Source of the DNA: Saprospiraceae bacterium
GTDB taxonomy: Bacteria > Bacteroidota > Bacteroidia > Chitinophagales > Saprospiraceae
Assembly: GCA_030729925.1 (NCBI GenBank)
Contig: JANQWK010000016.1
Span: 1 to 64,000, forward strand
Reading direction: 5' to 3'
Length of the DNA: 64,000 nt
Shown here: positions 16,947-25,358 of the stretch, one piece after another
Numbering within the stretch: position 1 is the first letter of the stretch
Layout: each line of letters begins with the position of its first letter
Program-made: the position numbers and the translations under genes
The notes under the pieces: generated by a model
Seen by the model: the letters and a program-made list of their open reading frames with translations, nothing else
Database searches by the model: none
Told to the model about the DNA's origin: nothing

Positions 16947-19892
16947 ATGATCCCTGCGCTCTACAATGAACGAGACTTTGAGATCGTTTACAACATCTTC
17001 CCTTTTGCAGCAGAACATGGATTATATCTGTTGAACGCTTTTATTGTCAAAAAAGACAAAATGGGAGAGCTGGCGCATATCCAGCAAAGAGCTACGCGTT
17101 TGACCGTGGAGAGTTACGGCGAACCTTTGCCGGAGGTGCACATGAAAGTCCTGGATATGTTGGAGTACCTTAGCCCCAAGTACCTTCAGGATCATTTCAA
17201 CGCGGGTCTGAAAAAAGTGGTGGCGCTGGAAAAATTGCTGGAAGATGAAAAGACCCGACCGCTGATCCAAAAATTTGTCCATAATAGGGTAGATAAAATA
17301 TTCCAACTGGCCTTGCAGCATCGGATGGTTCTTTCCTGGGATATCGAAAAAAAAGCCCTGGTTCGCGATTTTCTGCTGCAGATTCCCGAGGAGCCCCTGG
17401 AGCCGCAATTGCGCTTTACCAAAACAGACAAGGGGGTCAATTATCAGTTTAAATTGGGTAAAGACGGTCAGTATTGGTCAATCAGCAGCAGGAAGGAGGT
17501 CATTCCTGTGACCAACCGACCTGCCTGGTTGTTGGTTGATGATGTCCTATATCGGGTGGAAGAACTGAATGGCAACTTGGTGAAGCCTTTTCAGAAAAAG
17601 GACGAGGTGTTTGTACCGGAAAAGTCGGTCAAAACGTACTTCGAGCAGTTTATCCTGAAGGTAGCTGCGAAGGCCGATGTGGAAGCAGAGGGATTTGAAA
17701 TTACCACGCACAACAAACTGCTGAGCACGGCGCTTCAAGTCACCCGCGATTTGTTTGACCATTCCTGGGGGGTCACTTGTACCCTGCATTACGAAGGCTC
17801 GAGTTTTTTGCTCGACGAGCCCCGTCCCCAGCGTCTGCAATTGAGTTTTGACTCGGATGGGCAGATCAACATCCAAAAGGTACTTCGCGATCCTGTGGCA
17901 GAGAAGATTGTGCGGCATCATCTCCGAGGGTTTGGTTTGGTCCAACAAAAGGGAAATGCTTACCTTATCCCTGTGGAGGATCCACTTAGCGATGCCGCGA
18001 TAGCTTGGGTGGTCGAGCAAAAACCCCGACTTGAAGATTTGGGCTTCTCGGTCATTGAACCCTGGATAGAAGAACGCAAGGTCAATTTGCACAAGCCGAC
18101 CCTTCAACTCGAGGCCAATAGCTTCCAAGACTGGTTCGATATTTATGGGCTCATCCGGCTGGGTGATTTTCAGATTCCCTTTTTGCAGATTGCAAAAAAT
18201 ATCAGAGCCAACGACCCTTATTTCATCCTGCCCGACGATTCTGTATTTATTATCCCGGCGGAATGGATGGAACGGTACAAGGGGTTGGCGCAGTTCGGCA
18301 AACAGGTCAACCAGAAACTGCGGCTCTCGAAAAGTCAGTTTACCTTGCTCGAAGACCTCACCGAATTGCAGGGTGAAGATATCCTGGGACAGCTGGATAG
18401 GATCGAGTTTGAACCATCTGCTCAGTTGAAAGCCGATTTGCGCCCCTACCAGATGGAGGGTGTCAAGTGGCTGATTCACCTGTACAACCACAAATTGGGG
18501 GCCTGTCTGGCAGACGATATGGGTCTGGGCAAGACCCTCCAAACCATTGCCGCGCTCCTGTACGTAAAAGAGAAAAATGGAGAGCGTTCTCCTGCAGAAC
18601 TCCAACAGGATCAGCAACTGGAACTTTTCCAAAGCAACCAGGAAGCCAGTATGCTGAACGCCCTCAACAGCATCATCATCCTGCCGGCTTCCCTGATTTT
18701 CAACTGGGAAAGTGAAATCAGGAAGTTTGCGCCTTCTTTGACCGTATATAAGCATGTAGGTGCCAGAAGACATAAGGATGTCCGCCTGCTGGTGCGCTTC
18801 GATATCATCTTGATCTCCTATCAGACCGTTCTCAAAGATATTGAGCTGCTCAAAAAGATAGACTACGAGTACGTGATCCTGGACGAGAGCCAGCAAATCA
18901 AAAACAAAGACAGCAAGATATTCAGGGTGATCAATGAATTGCAGGCCCGGCACAAGATTTCCCTCAGCGGTACCCCCATCGAAAACTCCCTGTCGGATCT
19001 CTGGGCGCAGATGCAGTTTATCAACCCCCAAATGTTGGGCAGCTATAACTTCTTCAAAAAACACTTCATCCAGCCCATTGAAAAACACCGCGACGAAGAG
19101 AAGCGGGATCAGTTGAAAAATCTGGTAAAGCCCTACCTGTTGCGCCGAACCAAGGAAGAAGTAGCCAAGGAGCTGCCCTCGCTCACCGCTTCGGTGTGTT
19201 ATGCCGTCATGGATGCCGAACAGAAAAAACTCTACGAAAAGGAAAAATCCCAGGTGCGCAATGAGATCTTGGAGCACCTCGATACCGATAGCCCCCAGCA
19301 AAAAATTCTGATTCTCCAGTCGCTGACCAAGCTGCGCCAGTTGGCCAACCACCCGGCACTGGTGTATCCCGACTACGACAAGGAAAGTTCCAAGTTTTCC
19401 GAGGTGATGAGCCAGTGGGAAACCATCAAAAAATCAAACCACAAAGTATTGATATTCAGTTCTTTTGTGCAGCATCTCAACCTCTTTCGACAAGCTATGG
19501 ATGGGGCTGGTGATCGCTATGCCTGGCTGAGTGGGGACTTGAGTGGCAAGCAGCGGGAGGAGCAGGTGCGGCTTTTCCAGGAGGATCCGAAGGTCCAGGC
19601 TTTTCTAATTTCGATCAAGTCGGGGGGAACAGGGCTTAACCTCACGGCTGCGGACTATGTGTTTATTTTGGATCCCTGGTGGAATCCTTTTATCGAGCAG
19701 CAGGCCATTGCGCGTGCGCACCGGATAGGGCAGGAGCGTAATGTTTTTGCACAAAAATTCATCACCAAAGACACGATTGAGGAAAAAATTCTGCAACTTC
19801 AAGAAAAAAAGACCCTGATTGCCAGTGATGTGATCGAAAATGCGTCGAATATCTCCTTTAACCGGGAGGAACTTAATTTTTTGCTGGACTAA
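16947..19892 (+). CDS. SNF2/Rad54-family DEAD/DEAH-box helicase-like ATPase
   Basis: A 981-residue Swi2/Snf2 ATPase that presumably moves along DNA to remodel protein-DNA or polymerase complexes. The N-terminal 430 residues are family-specific and of unknown role. The two RecA-like domains follow: Walker A DDMGLGKTLQT (K529), motif II DESQ (646-649, Q in place of H), SGTPIENSLSDLW, LLRRTKEEV, and the C-terminal SGGTGLNLTAADYV and RAHRIGQ. All expected motifs are intact. The ATG at 16947 is preferred; a TTG at 16911 is also in frame. It follows the dehydrogenase after 36 nt and the next gene comes 12 nt later. Confidence 0.93.
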   Translation: MIPALYNERDFEIVYNIFPFAAEHGLYLLNAFIVKKDKMGELAHIQQRATRLTVESYGEPLPEVHMKVLDMLEYLSPKYLQDHFNAGLKKVVALEKLLEDEKTRPLIQKFVHNRVDKIFQLALQHRMVLSWDIEKKALVRDFLLQIPEEPLEPQLRFTKTDKGVNYQFKLGKDGQYWSISSRKEVIPVTNRPAWLLVDDVLYRVEELNGNLVKPFQKKDEVFVPEKSVKTYFEQFILKVAAKADVEAEGFEITTHNKLLSTALQVTRDLFDHSWGVTCTLHYEGSSFLLDEPRPQRLQLSFDSDGQINIQKVLRDPVAEKIVRHHLRGFGLVQQKGNAYLIPVEDPLSDAAIAWVVEQKPRLEDLGFSVIEPWIEERKVNLHKPTLQLEANSFQDWFDIYGLIRLGDFQIPFLQIAKNIRANDPYFILPDDSVFIIPAEWMERYKGLAQFGKQVNQKLRLSKSQFTLLEDLTELQGEDILGQLDRIEFEPSAQLKADLRPYQMEGVKWLIHLYNHKLGACLADDMGLGKTLQTIAALLYVKEKNGERSPAELQQDQQLELFQSNQEASMLNALNSIIILPASLIFNWESEIRKFAPSLTVYKHVGARRHKDVRLLVRFDIILISYQTVLKDIELLKKIDYEYVILDESQQIKNKDSKIFRVINELQARHKISLSGTPIENSLSDLWAQMQFINPQMLGSYNFFKKHFIQPIEKHRDEEKRDQLKNLVKPYLLRRTKEEVAKELPSLTASVCYAVMDAEQKKLYEKEKSQVRNEILEHLDTDSPQQKILILQSLTKLRQLANHPALVYPDYDKESSKFSEVMSQWETIKKSNHKVLIFSSFVQHLNLFRQAMDGAGDRYAWLSGDLSGKQREEQVRLFQEDPKVQAFLISIKSGGTGLNLTAADYVFILDPWWNPFIEQQAIARAHRIGQERNVFAQKFITKDTIEEKILQLQEKKTLIASDVIENASNISFNREELNFLLD

Positions 19893-19904
19893 TTCCTTCG
19901 TGCT

Positions 19905-21167
19905 ATGAAAAGATGGTTTCCCCTCTTGTGTCTGTTCTCCTTTTGGGTGCAACTTACCGCCCAGACTTTGATCCAGACCGAGGCCGACAGTTACACCCGC
20001 TACGAGCTGTTGTCGCCTGCTTCCCAAAGTTTTCGGATTATTTACGACGTCAGCGCGACGACCCCCGGGGCGCGCTATTATTTCAATACCCTGCGAAAAG
20101 GAAGTCAGCACACCGTGGATGAGGTACGCGATTTGTATTCGGGGGAACCTTTGCGTTGGCGAGTGGTAGAGGGGTTAGAGGCCAGGGAATATGGCTATAT
20201 GGCAGCTGCGGAGGACACGGATTATCTCATGGTGGAGCTGGCCCGACCCGTTCCGGTCAATGGAGAGGCGCGGGTGCGGATTGACAAGACCTACATGGAT
20301 CCGATCAGTTATTTTTCCCGTGAGGGGCAGCTTTACTTTGAACGCACTTTGGGGATTGCGCGCAACAGTGTGGTTTTGCCGAAAGGCTATGAACTTACTG
20401 CCTGCAACTACCCGGTTCAGGTGCAGATGGAAGCGGATGGTCGGATTAAGGTTAGTTTTATGAACACCGGAGCCTCGGCGGTACCGCTCAAACTGGCTGC
20501 CCGGCCATTGCCTGCCGGCATGGATACAGACAATCCGCCAAGAACAGCGGTTCGCCGCGAACAAGTCAGCGTTCCTACGCTGGATCCCACACAAGCTCGC
20601 TTGGGGTGGAGCTTTTCCGAGCGTGCTTTCCAGGATCGCGAGATCGTTTATTTTTTGCAGCAGCCCGAGACCCATGCTTTTCGCCTGTACCACGACTACA
20701 CCGAAACTCGGGAGGGCATGGATCGCTATCTGAATGTGGTCAGAGCCGGCAGCAGGGTAGAAAACCCTTCGGCTTATGTGCTGGACACGGGTGAAAAGCT
20801 CAAAGTGGAGACCCTGCGGGGAAAAGCGCTTGCTGAAAAGGGCATTGACTTGGGCGAGGCGGCGGATTCGGAGACAGAGGTCGTTGTGATTTGGTTTGAT
20901 CCGGTCAAAAAAGGCGCTTCTACCCGGCTGCGGATTGAAGAAACCTATGTTGACCCCAACCGTTATCTTTTGCACGAGGGCGAACTCATTTGGGATCGCG
21001 CCTTTGGCCGCAACCGCAACACGGTTATCCTGCCGGACGGCTGGTTTTTGGTGGACAACCTCGAACCTGCCGTCATAGACCTCAGTTCAGATGGTCGCGT
21101 GCGGTTGCAGTTTGTCAACCCCGGCCCCGGTTCACTAGAAACGTGGATTCGGGCGAGGAGGAGGTGA
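19905..21167 (+). CDS. Secreted protein with internal tandem duplication, function unknown
   Basis: A 420-residue exported protein (signal peptide 1-20, ending QLTAQ). It contains two copies of a domain of about 160-180 residues, roughly 28-189 and 245-407. Paired landmarks are SFRIIYD/AFRLYHD (42/258), RIDKTYMDP/RIEETYVDP (125/343), LPKGYEL/LPDGWFL (158/376) and SFMNTG/QFVNPG (184/402), with a constant offset of 218 in the second half. The fold looks all-beta. I do not recognise the family. It is 12 nt after the SNF2 gene and ends 2 nt from the convergent MDR gene. Confidence 0.82.
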   Translation: MKRWFPLLCLFSFWVQLTAQTLIQTEADSYTRYELLSPASQSFRIIYDVSATTPGARYYFNTLRKGSQHTVDEVRDLYSGEPLRWRVVEGLEAREYGYMAAAEDTDYLMVELARPVPVNGEARVRIDKTYMDPISYFSREGQLYFERTLGIARNSVVLPKGYELTACNYPVQVQMEADGRIKVSFMNTGASAVPLKLAARPLPAGMDTDNPPRTAVRREQVSVPTLDPTQARLGWSFSERAFQDREIVYFLQQPETHAFRLYHDYTETREGMDRYLNVVRAGSRVENPSAYVLDTGEKLKVETLRGKALAEKGIDLGEAADSETEVVVIWFDPVKKGASTRLRIEETYVDPNRYLLHEGELIWDRAFGRNRNTVILPDGWFLVDNLEPAVIDLSSDGRVRLQFVNPGPGSLETWIRARRR

Positions 21168-21169
21168 GG

Positions 21170-22171
21170 TTACCACTCCACCACAATCTTTCCAAAATGC
21201 TGACCGGATTCCTGCCGGGCGAATGCCTTTTTGAGGTCTTCAAGTGGAAAGCTGCTGTCAATGACGGGTTTGATGCCCATCTGATTGATGGCGCGCACCA
21301 TATCTTCCTGGGCTGACTTGTGGTCCACGGCTATGCCGTGCAAGGTTAAGTGCTTGAAGAACAACTTTGGGTAGGTGAGTTCTCCTTTTCTGCCATTGCC
21401 GAGGATGCCGATGGCTATGATGTTGCCTCCGACAGCTGCGGCCTCGATGGACTGCGTCATGGTGGAGCCTCCGCCCACGTCCAGTACGTGATCAATACCG
21501 CCTTTGGTCATTTTAAAGAGCGTTTTTCCCCAGTTGGGATCTTCTTTGTAGTTGATCACCGCGCTTGCACCAAGATCGAGCAGGTGCTGAGTTTTTGTTG
21601 CGGATCCGGTTGTAGCAAAGACCTGTGCACCGGCAGCGAGGGCAAATTGTAGCGCAAAAATGGACATACCGCCGGTGCCTTCTATGAGGACGGAATCGCC
21701 GGGTTTGATGCAGGCAGCGCGGAACAAGGCTCTCCAGGCCGTGAGTGCGGCGCAGGGTAGGGTAGCGGCTTCGCCAAAAGACCAGCCTTCGGGTATGGTG
21801 GTCAGACTTTGAGCAGGCACGCAGGACTGTTCCAGTGCAAAACCATCTACGGTTTCTCCGGAAATATGGCGGGTTTTGTTGAAATCGGGTTTGCCTTCCA
21901 TCCAGTTGGGGAAAAACAAGGACATCACGCGGTCACCGGGTTGCCATTGGGTAACGCCCTCTCCTACGGCAATCACTTCTCCTGCTCCGTCCGACATAGG
22001 TACCCGTCCGGGATTGACGGGAATGCCGCCAATGGCCACCAGGTAATCATGAAAATTGAGGGAGCTGGCATGCCATCGGACTGATACCTCTCCGGGACCG
22101 GGATGGGTTTCGGGACGATCTGTCCAAACCAGCATTTCGGGAATTCCGCTGTGTACTTCTACTGCTTTCAT
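21170..22171 (-). CDS. MDR-family NAD(P)H-dependent oxidoreductase (quinone reductase-like)
   Basis: Medium-chain dehydrogenase/reductase of 333 residues. The N-terminal GroES-like half carries SSLNFHDYL and the GDRVMSLFF segment. The nucleotide-binding half has VLIEGTGGMSIFALQFA (about 170-186). The cysteine cluster of structural-zinc alcohol dehydrogenases is absent, pointing to the zinc-independent quinone oxidoreductase branch. The substrate is unknown. It starts 14 nt after the aldehyde dehydrogenase stop codon on the same strand, so the two are probably an operon. Confidence 0.85.
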   Translation of the reverse strand: MKAVEVHSGIPEMLVWTDRPETHPGPGEVSVRWHASSLNFHDYLVAIGGIPVNPGRVPMSDGAGEVIAVGEGVTQWQPGDRVMSLFFPNWMEGKPDFNKTRHISGETVDGFALEQSCVPAQSLTTIPEGWSFGEAATLPCAALTAWRALFRAACIKPGDSVLIEGTGGMSIFALQFALAAGAQVFATTGSATKTQHLLDLGASAVINYKEDPNWGKTLFKMTKGGIDHVLDVGGGSTMTQSIEAAAVGGNIIAIGILGNGRKGELTYPKLFFKHLTLHGIAVDHKSAQEDMVRAINQMGIKPVIDSSFPLEDLKKAFARQESGQHFGKIVVEW

Positions 22172-22185
22172 AAGTTTGTTGTTTT

Positions 22186-23667
22186 TTATAACGCTACCCA
22201 GATAGCTTTTTCCTGGGTATATAAATCGAGTGCACTTTTTCCCATTTCGCGTCCTATGCCACTTTCCTTGTATCCGCCAAAAGGGACGGCGGGGTCGAAC
22301 ATATCATAGCCATTGATCCAGACGGTTCCGGCCTGTAGCTGGTGTGCCAGTCGGTGGGCCTTGCTGATATCCTTAGTCCAGATCGCGGCTGCCAGGCCAT
22401 AGGCACTGTGGTTGGCGCGTGCGGCGATGCTTTCGGGATCCTCAAAAGCCGAAACGACCACGACCGGGCCGAAAATTTCTTCCTGTACGATGCTAAGTTC
22501 TTCGTTTTGGTGCCGGAAAATAGTGGGCGGCAGAAAGTAGCCTTCCTCGGGAACTTGGTCTTGTCGCTCCCCAAGTATCCTGGTAGCACCTTCGGCCAGT
22601 CCTTGGTCAATATACCCTTGCACGCGCCGGTATTGTTGCTGAGAAATCAGCGGCCCCAGATCGGGGTTGAGCAAGCCATTGCCCAGGCGCAGTTGTTGGC
22701 CTGCAGCTGCCAGTCCATCCACTACCTGATCGAATAGGGTATTGTGGATATAGATCCGGGAGCCCAGGGTGCATTCCTGACCGGAATTGTAGAAACTACT
22801 CCAGGTAAGGCTGCGCTGAACTGCCTCCAGGGGGGCATCCTCGAAAATGATATTGGGTGACTTGCCCCCCAGTTCCAGGCTCACCCTTTTTAAGTTACTT
22901 TGGGCTGCGGCCTCCATTATTTTTTTGCCGACGGCGGTAGAACCCGTAAATCCTATTTTTGCTATTCCGGGGTGCCGGGTCATGGCTTCGCCGGTGGGGA
23001 TGCCGGGGCCGGTCACGATATTGACCATGCCTGGTGGAAAGCCGGCCGCTGCGATGAGTTCACCGAGGCGCAATGCCGTGAGGGAAGTCTGCTCGGCTGG
23101 TTTCAGAATCACGCTATTGCCACAAGCCAGTGCGGGAGCCAGTTTCCAGGCTGCCATTAGCAGGGGGAAATTCCAGGGAACGATTAGTCCGACCACCCCC
23201 AAAGGCTCCCTTCGGGTATAGACCAATCGGTTTTTCGCGCTCACCGGAATCGTGTGGCCTTCGATTTTGTCGGCCCAGCCGGCGTAGTACCTGAAATGCT
23301 GTGCGGCGCCCAGTACATCGGCCTTTGCCTGATCAATCGGTTTGCCATTGTCCAAGGTCTCCAGTTCGGCCAGTTCCTGCACATGTTGGCGGATCAGGTC
23401 GGCCAGGGTCCAGAGCAGGCGGGCGCGTTTTGACGGACTAAAATCGGGGTCAAAAGCCTTTTGCGCTGCAATTACAGCGGCATCCACATCGCGGGCATCG
23501 GCCAAGGGGATTTGTGCGATCAGCTGTCCATTGGCCGGATTCTCTACCGGGAGGGTCTTGCCGTTCAGCGGAGCGACCCAAGCGCCACCGATAAACAAGC
23601 GGTGCTCCTTGGACAGGAAATCGAGGGTAGCCGGGAGGAGTTGTATGTTATCGGGTAATGCAATCAT
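22186..23667 (-). CDS. NAD(P)-dependent aldehyde dehydrogenase
   Basis: ALDH-superfamily enzyme of 493 residues oxidising an aldehyde to the carboxylate. The general base E265 sits in LELGGKSPN and the nucleophile C299 in NSGQECTLGS. The cofactor-binding stretch GFTGSTAVGKK is present at about 242-252. The start at 23667 (MIALPDNIQLL) is chosen; the longer frame to 23727 crosses the divergent promoter region. Broad similarity to plant-type and betaine-aldehyde dehydrogenases does not fix the substrate. It is first of a two-gene set with the MDR enzyme and divergent from an acyl-CoA ligase, suggesting alcohol/aldehyde/acid use (inference). Confidence 0.92.
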   Translation of the reverse strand: MIALPDNIQLLPATLDFLSKEHRLFIGGAWVAPLNGKTLPVENPANGQLIAQIPLADARDVDAAVIAAQKAFDPDFSPSKRARLLWTLADLIRQHVQELAELETLDNGKPIDQAKADVLGAAQHFRYYAGWADKIEGHTIPVSAKNRLVYTRREPLGVVGLIVPWNFPLLMAAWKLAPALACGNSVILKPAEQTSLTALRLGELIAAAGFPPGMVNIVTGPGIPTGEAMTRHPGIAKIGFTGSTAVGKKIMEAAAQSNLKRVSLELGGKSPNIIFEDAPLEAVQRSLTWSSFYNSGQECTLGSRIYIHNTLFDQVVDGLAAAGQQLRLGNGLLNPDLGPLISQQQYRRVQGYIDQGLAEGATRILGERQDQVPEEGYFLPPTIFRHQNEELSIVQEEIFGPVVVVSAFEDPESIAARANHSAYGLAAAIWTKDISKAHRLAHQLQAGTVWINGYDMFDPAVPFGGYKESGIGREMGKSALDLYTQEKAIWVAL

Positions 23668-23773
23668 GGTAAAAAAATGAGATAAACGAATAGAAGCAGC
23701 TTTAAAATTATTATATTGGGAAAACAATTTATTGCCCCATTATTGAATGGAGCAGCGGAAATTAATTAAAAAA

Positions 23774-23781
23774 TATTTTTG
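23774..23781 (+). promoter_or_regulatory. Possible -7 promoter element of the acyl-CoA ligase gene
   Basis: TATTTTTG matches TAnnTTTG and lies 22 nt before the ligase start, but no convincing -33 TTG is at the expected distance. The region is A/T-rich, so chance is possible. Confidence 0.4.
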
Positions 23782-23803
23782 TAATACAACAAAAATTCGG
23801 CAA

Positions 23804-25357
23804 ATGTTCAATTTAAGTTTGGCACTGGAAGATAGTGCGAAAAGATATTCCAACAAAACGGCATTGGTTTTCAACGATACCCGCATCAGTTATGCCCAAT
23901 TAAACGGAGCGGTCAACCAAATCGCCAATGGATTGAAGGATCTGGGGATAGGTCACGGGGATAAGGTAGCGTTGAGCTGCCTGAATCTCCCGTATTTCCC
24001 GATGGTCTATTACGGGATTTTAAAAGTGGGTGCTACGGTGGTGCCGTTGAGTGTGCTGTTGAAGAAGGAGGAGGTGGCGTATCACTTGACTGACTCTGAC
24101 GCCAAGGCGTATTTTTGTTTTGAGGGCAACGCGGTACTTCCAATGGGAGAGGAAGGCTGGGAGGGTTTTCAGAAGTCGCCTACCTGTGAGCACTTCATTA
24201 CGATTACGGCGGATCCGGCTGCGCCTTCGCCATTTGGCAATGAGTTGACACTGGGTCGGCTGATGCACGGTCGTTCGCCGCAGCTCAATTATTTCAGGAC
24301 AAGTGCAGAGGATACGGCGGTGATCATTTATACTTCCGGAACCACGGGCAGACCTAAAGGAGCGGAGTTGACGCATTCCAACCTGGCCTGGAACGCAGAC
24401 TTGTGTCGGCATTTGTTTGGCTTCCGTGAAGATGACATAACGCTCACAGTATTGCCGATGTTCCATATTTTCGGTCAGACTTGTCTGATGAATGCAAGTA
24501 TCATGCACGGCATTACCAACGTATTGGTGCCTCGTTTTGATGCGGAGGCCGTATTGGCTTCCATTCAGAAGGAGGGCGTTTCCATTTTTGCGGGGGTCCC
24601 GACGATGTACTGGGGGTTGGCCAACTTCAGTCCTGCAGAGGGTAGCGTTGATCTGGAAAAGATACTCAGTCGCTTGCGCATGTGTGTATCGGGTGGGGCT
24701 TCGCTACCGATACAGGTGATGAAGGATTTCGAGGCAAAGTATGGTTTGCCGATTTACGAGGGTTACGGCATGTCCGAGGGTTCACCGGTGGTCACCTTTA
24801 ACCATCCGGGTATGGAGCGCAAGGCGGGTTCGATCGGGGTTCCGGTGTGGGGTGTGGAAGTCATGATTGCCGACGACAACGATGAGCCTTTGCCGGTAGG
24901 GGAGCCTGGACAGTTATTGTATAGGGGGCACAACGTCATGAAGGGCTATTACAACAAGCCTGAGGCCAACGCCGAGACCCTGAAGGGGGGCTGGCTGCAT
25001 TCCGGGGATGTGGCGTACAAGGATGCGGATGGCTATTATTTTATTGTGGACAGGACAAAAGACATGATCATCCGGGGGGGATTGAATGTGTATCCGAGAG
25101 AGGTGGAAGAACTGATGTTGGAGCACGATGCGGTCTCGCTGGTGGCGGTAATTGGCGTACCGGACGACAAACTGGGTGAGGAGATCAAGGCCTGTGTAGT
25201 GTTGAAGGAAGGCAAAACCGTAGAGGCGGATGCCTTGATCGAATGGACGAAGGCCCGCATTGCGGCCTACAAATATCCGCGGATCGTAGAGTTCCGCAGC
25301 TCCCTGCCCATGAATGCCACGGGTAAAATCTTAAAGCGGGAGCTGCGAAACGGCTAG
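23804..25357 (+). CDS. AMP-forming acyl-CoA ligase (long-chain fatty acid-CoA ligase-like)
   Basis: ANL-superfamily adenylating enzyme of 517 residues that activates a carboxylic acid as the acyl-AMP and then the CoA thioester. All core motifs are present: YTSGTTGRPKGAELTH (about 176-191), YEGYGMSEGSP, the hinge region HSGDVAYKDADGYYFIVDR, GGLNVYPREVEE, and the catalytic lysine in NATGKILKREL near the C-terminus. The start at 23804 (MFNLSLALEDSAKRY) is preferred to 23747. A fatty acid is the likeliest substrate. It is divergent from the aldehyde dehydrogenase and ends 1 nt from the convergent tex stop codon. Confidence 0.9.
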   Translation: MFNLSLALEDSAKRYSNKTALVFNDTRISYAQLNGAVNQIANGLKDLGIGHGDKVALSCLNLPYFPMVYYGILKVGATVVPLSVLLKKEEVAYHLTDSDAKAYFCFEGNAVLPMGEEGWEGFQKSPTCEHFITITADPAAPSPFGNELTLGRLMHGRSPQLNYFRTSAEDTAVIIYTSGTTGRPKGAELTHSNLAWNADLCRHLFGFREDDITLTVLPMFHIFGQTCLMNASIMHGITNVLVPRFDAEAVLASIQKEGVSIFAGVPTMYWGLANFSPAEGSVDLEKILSRLRMCVSGGASLPIQVMKDFEAKYGLPIYEGYGMSEGSPVVTFNHPGMERKAGSIGVPVWGVEVMIADDNDEPLPVGEPGQLLYRGHNVMKGYYNKPEANAETLKGGWLHSGDVAYKDADGYYFIVDRTKDMIIRGGLNVYPREVEELMLEHDAVSLVAVIGVPDDKLGEEIKACVVLKEGKTVEADALIEWTKARIAAYKYPRIVEFRSSLPMNATGKILKRELRNG

Positions 25358-25358
25358 A

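Noticed and set aside
17547-19352. 601-residue frame opposite the SNF2 helicase
   Set aside because: It lies wholly within a gene with all helicase motifs and shows no family features.
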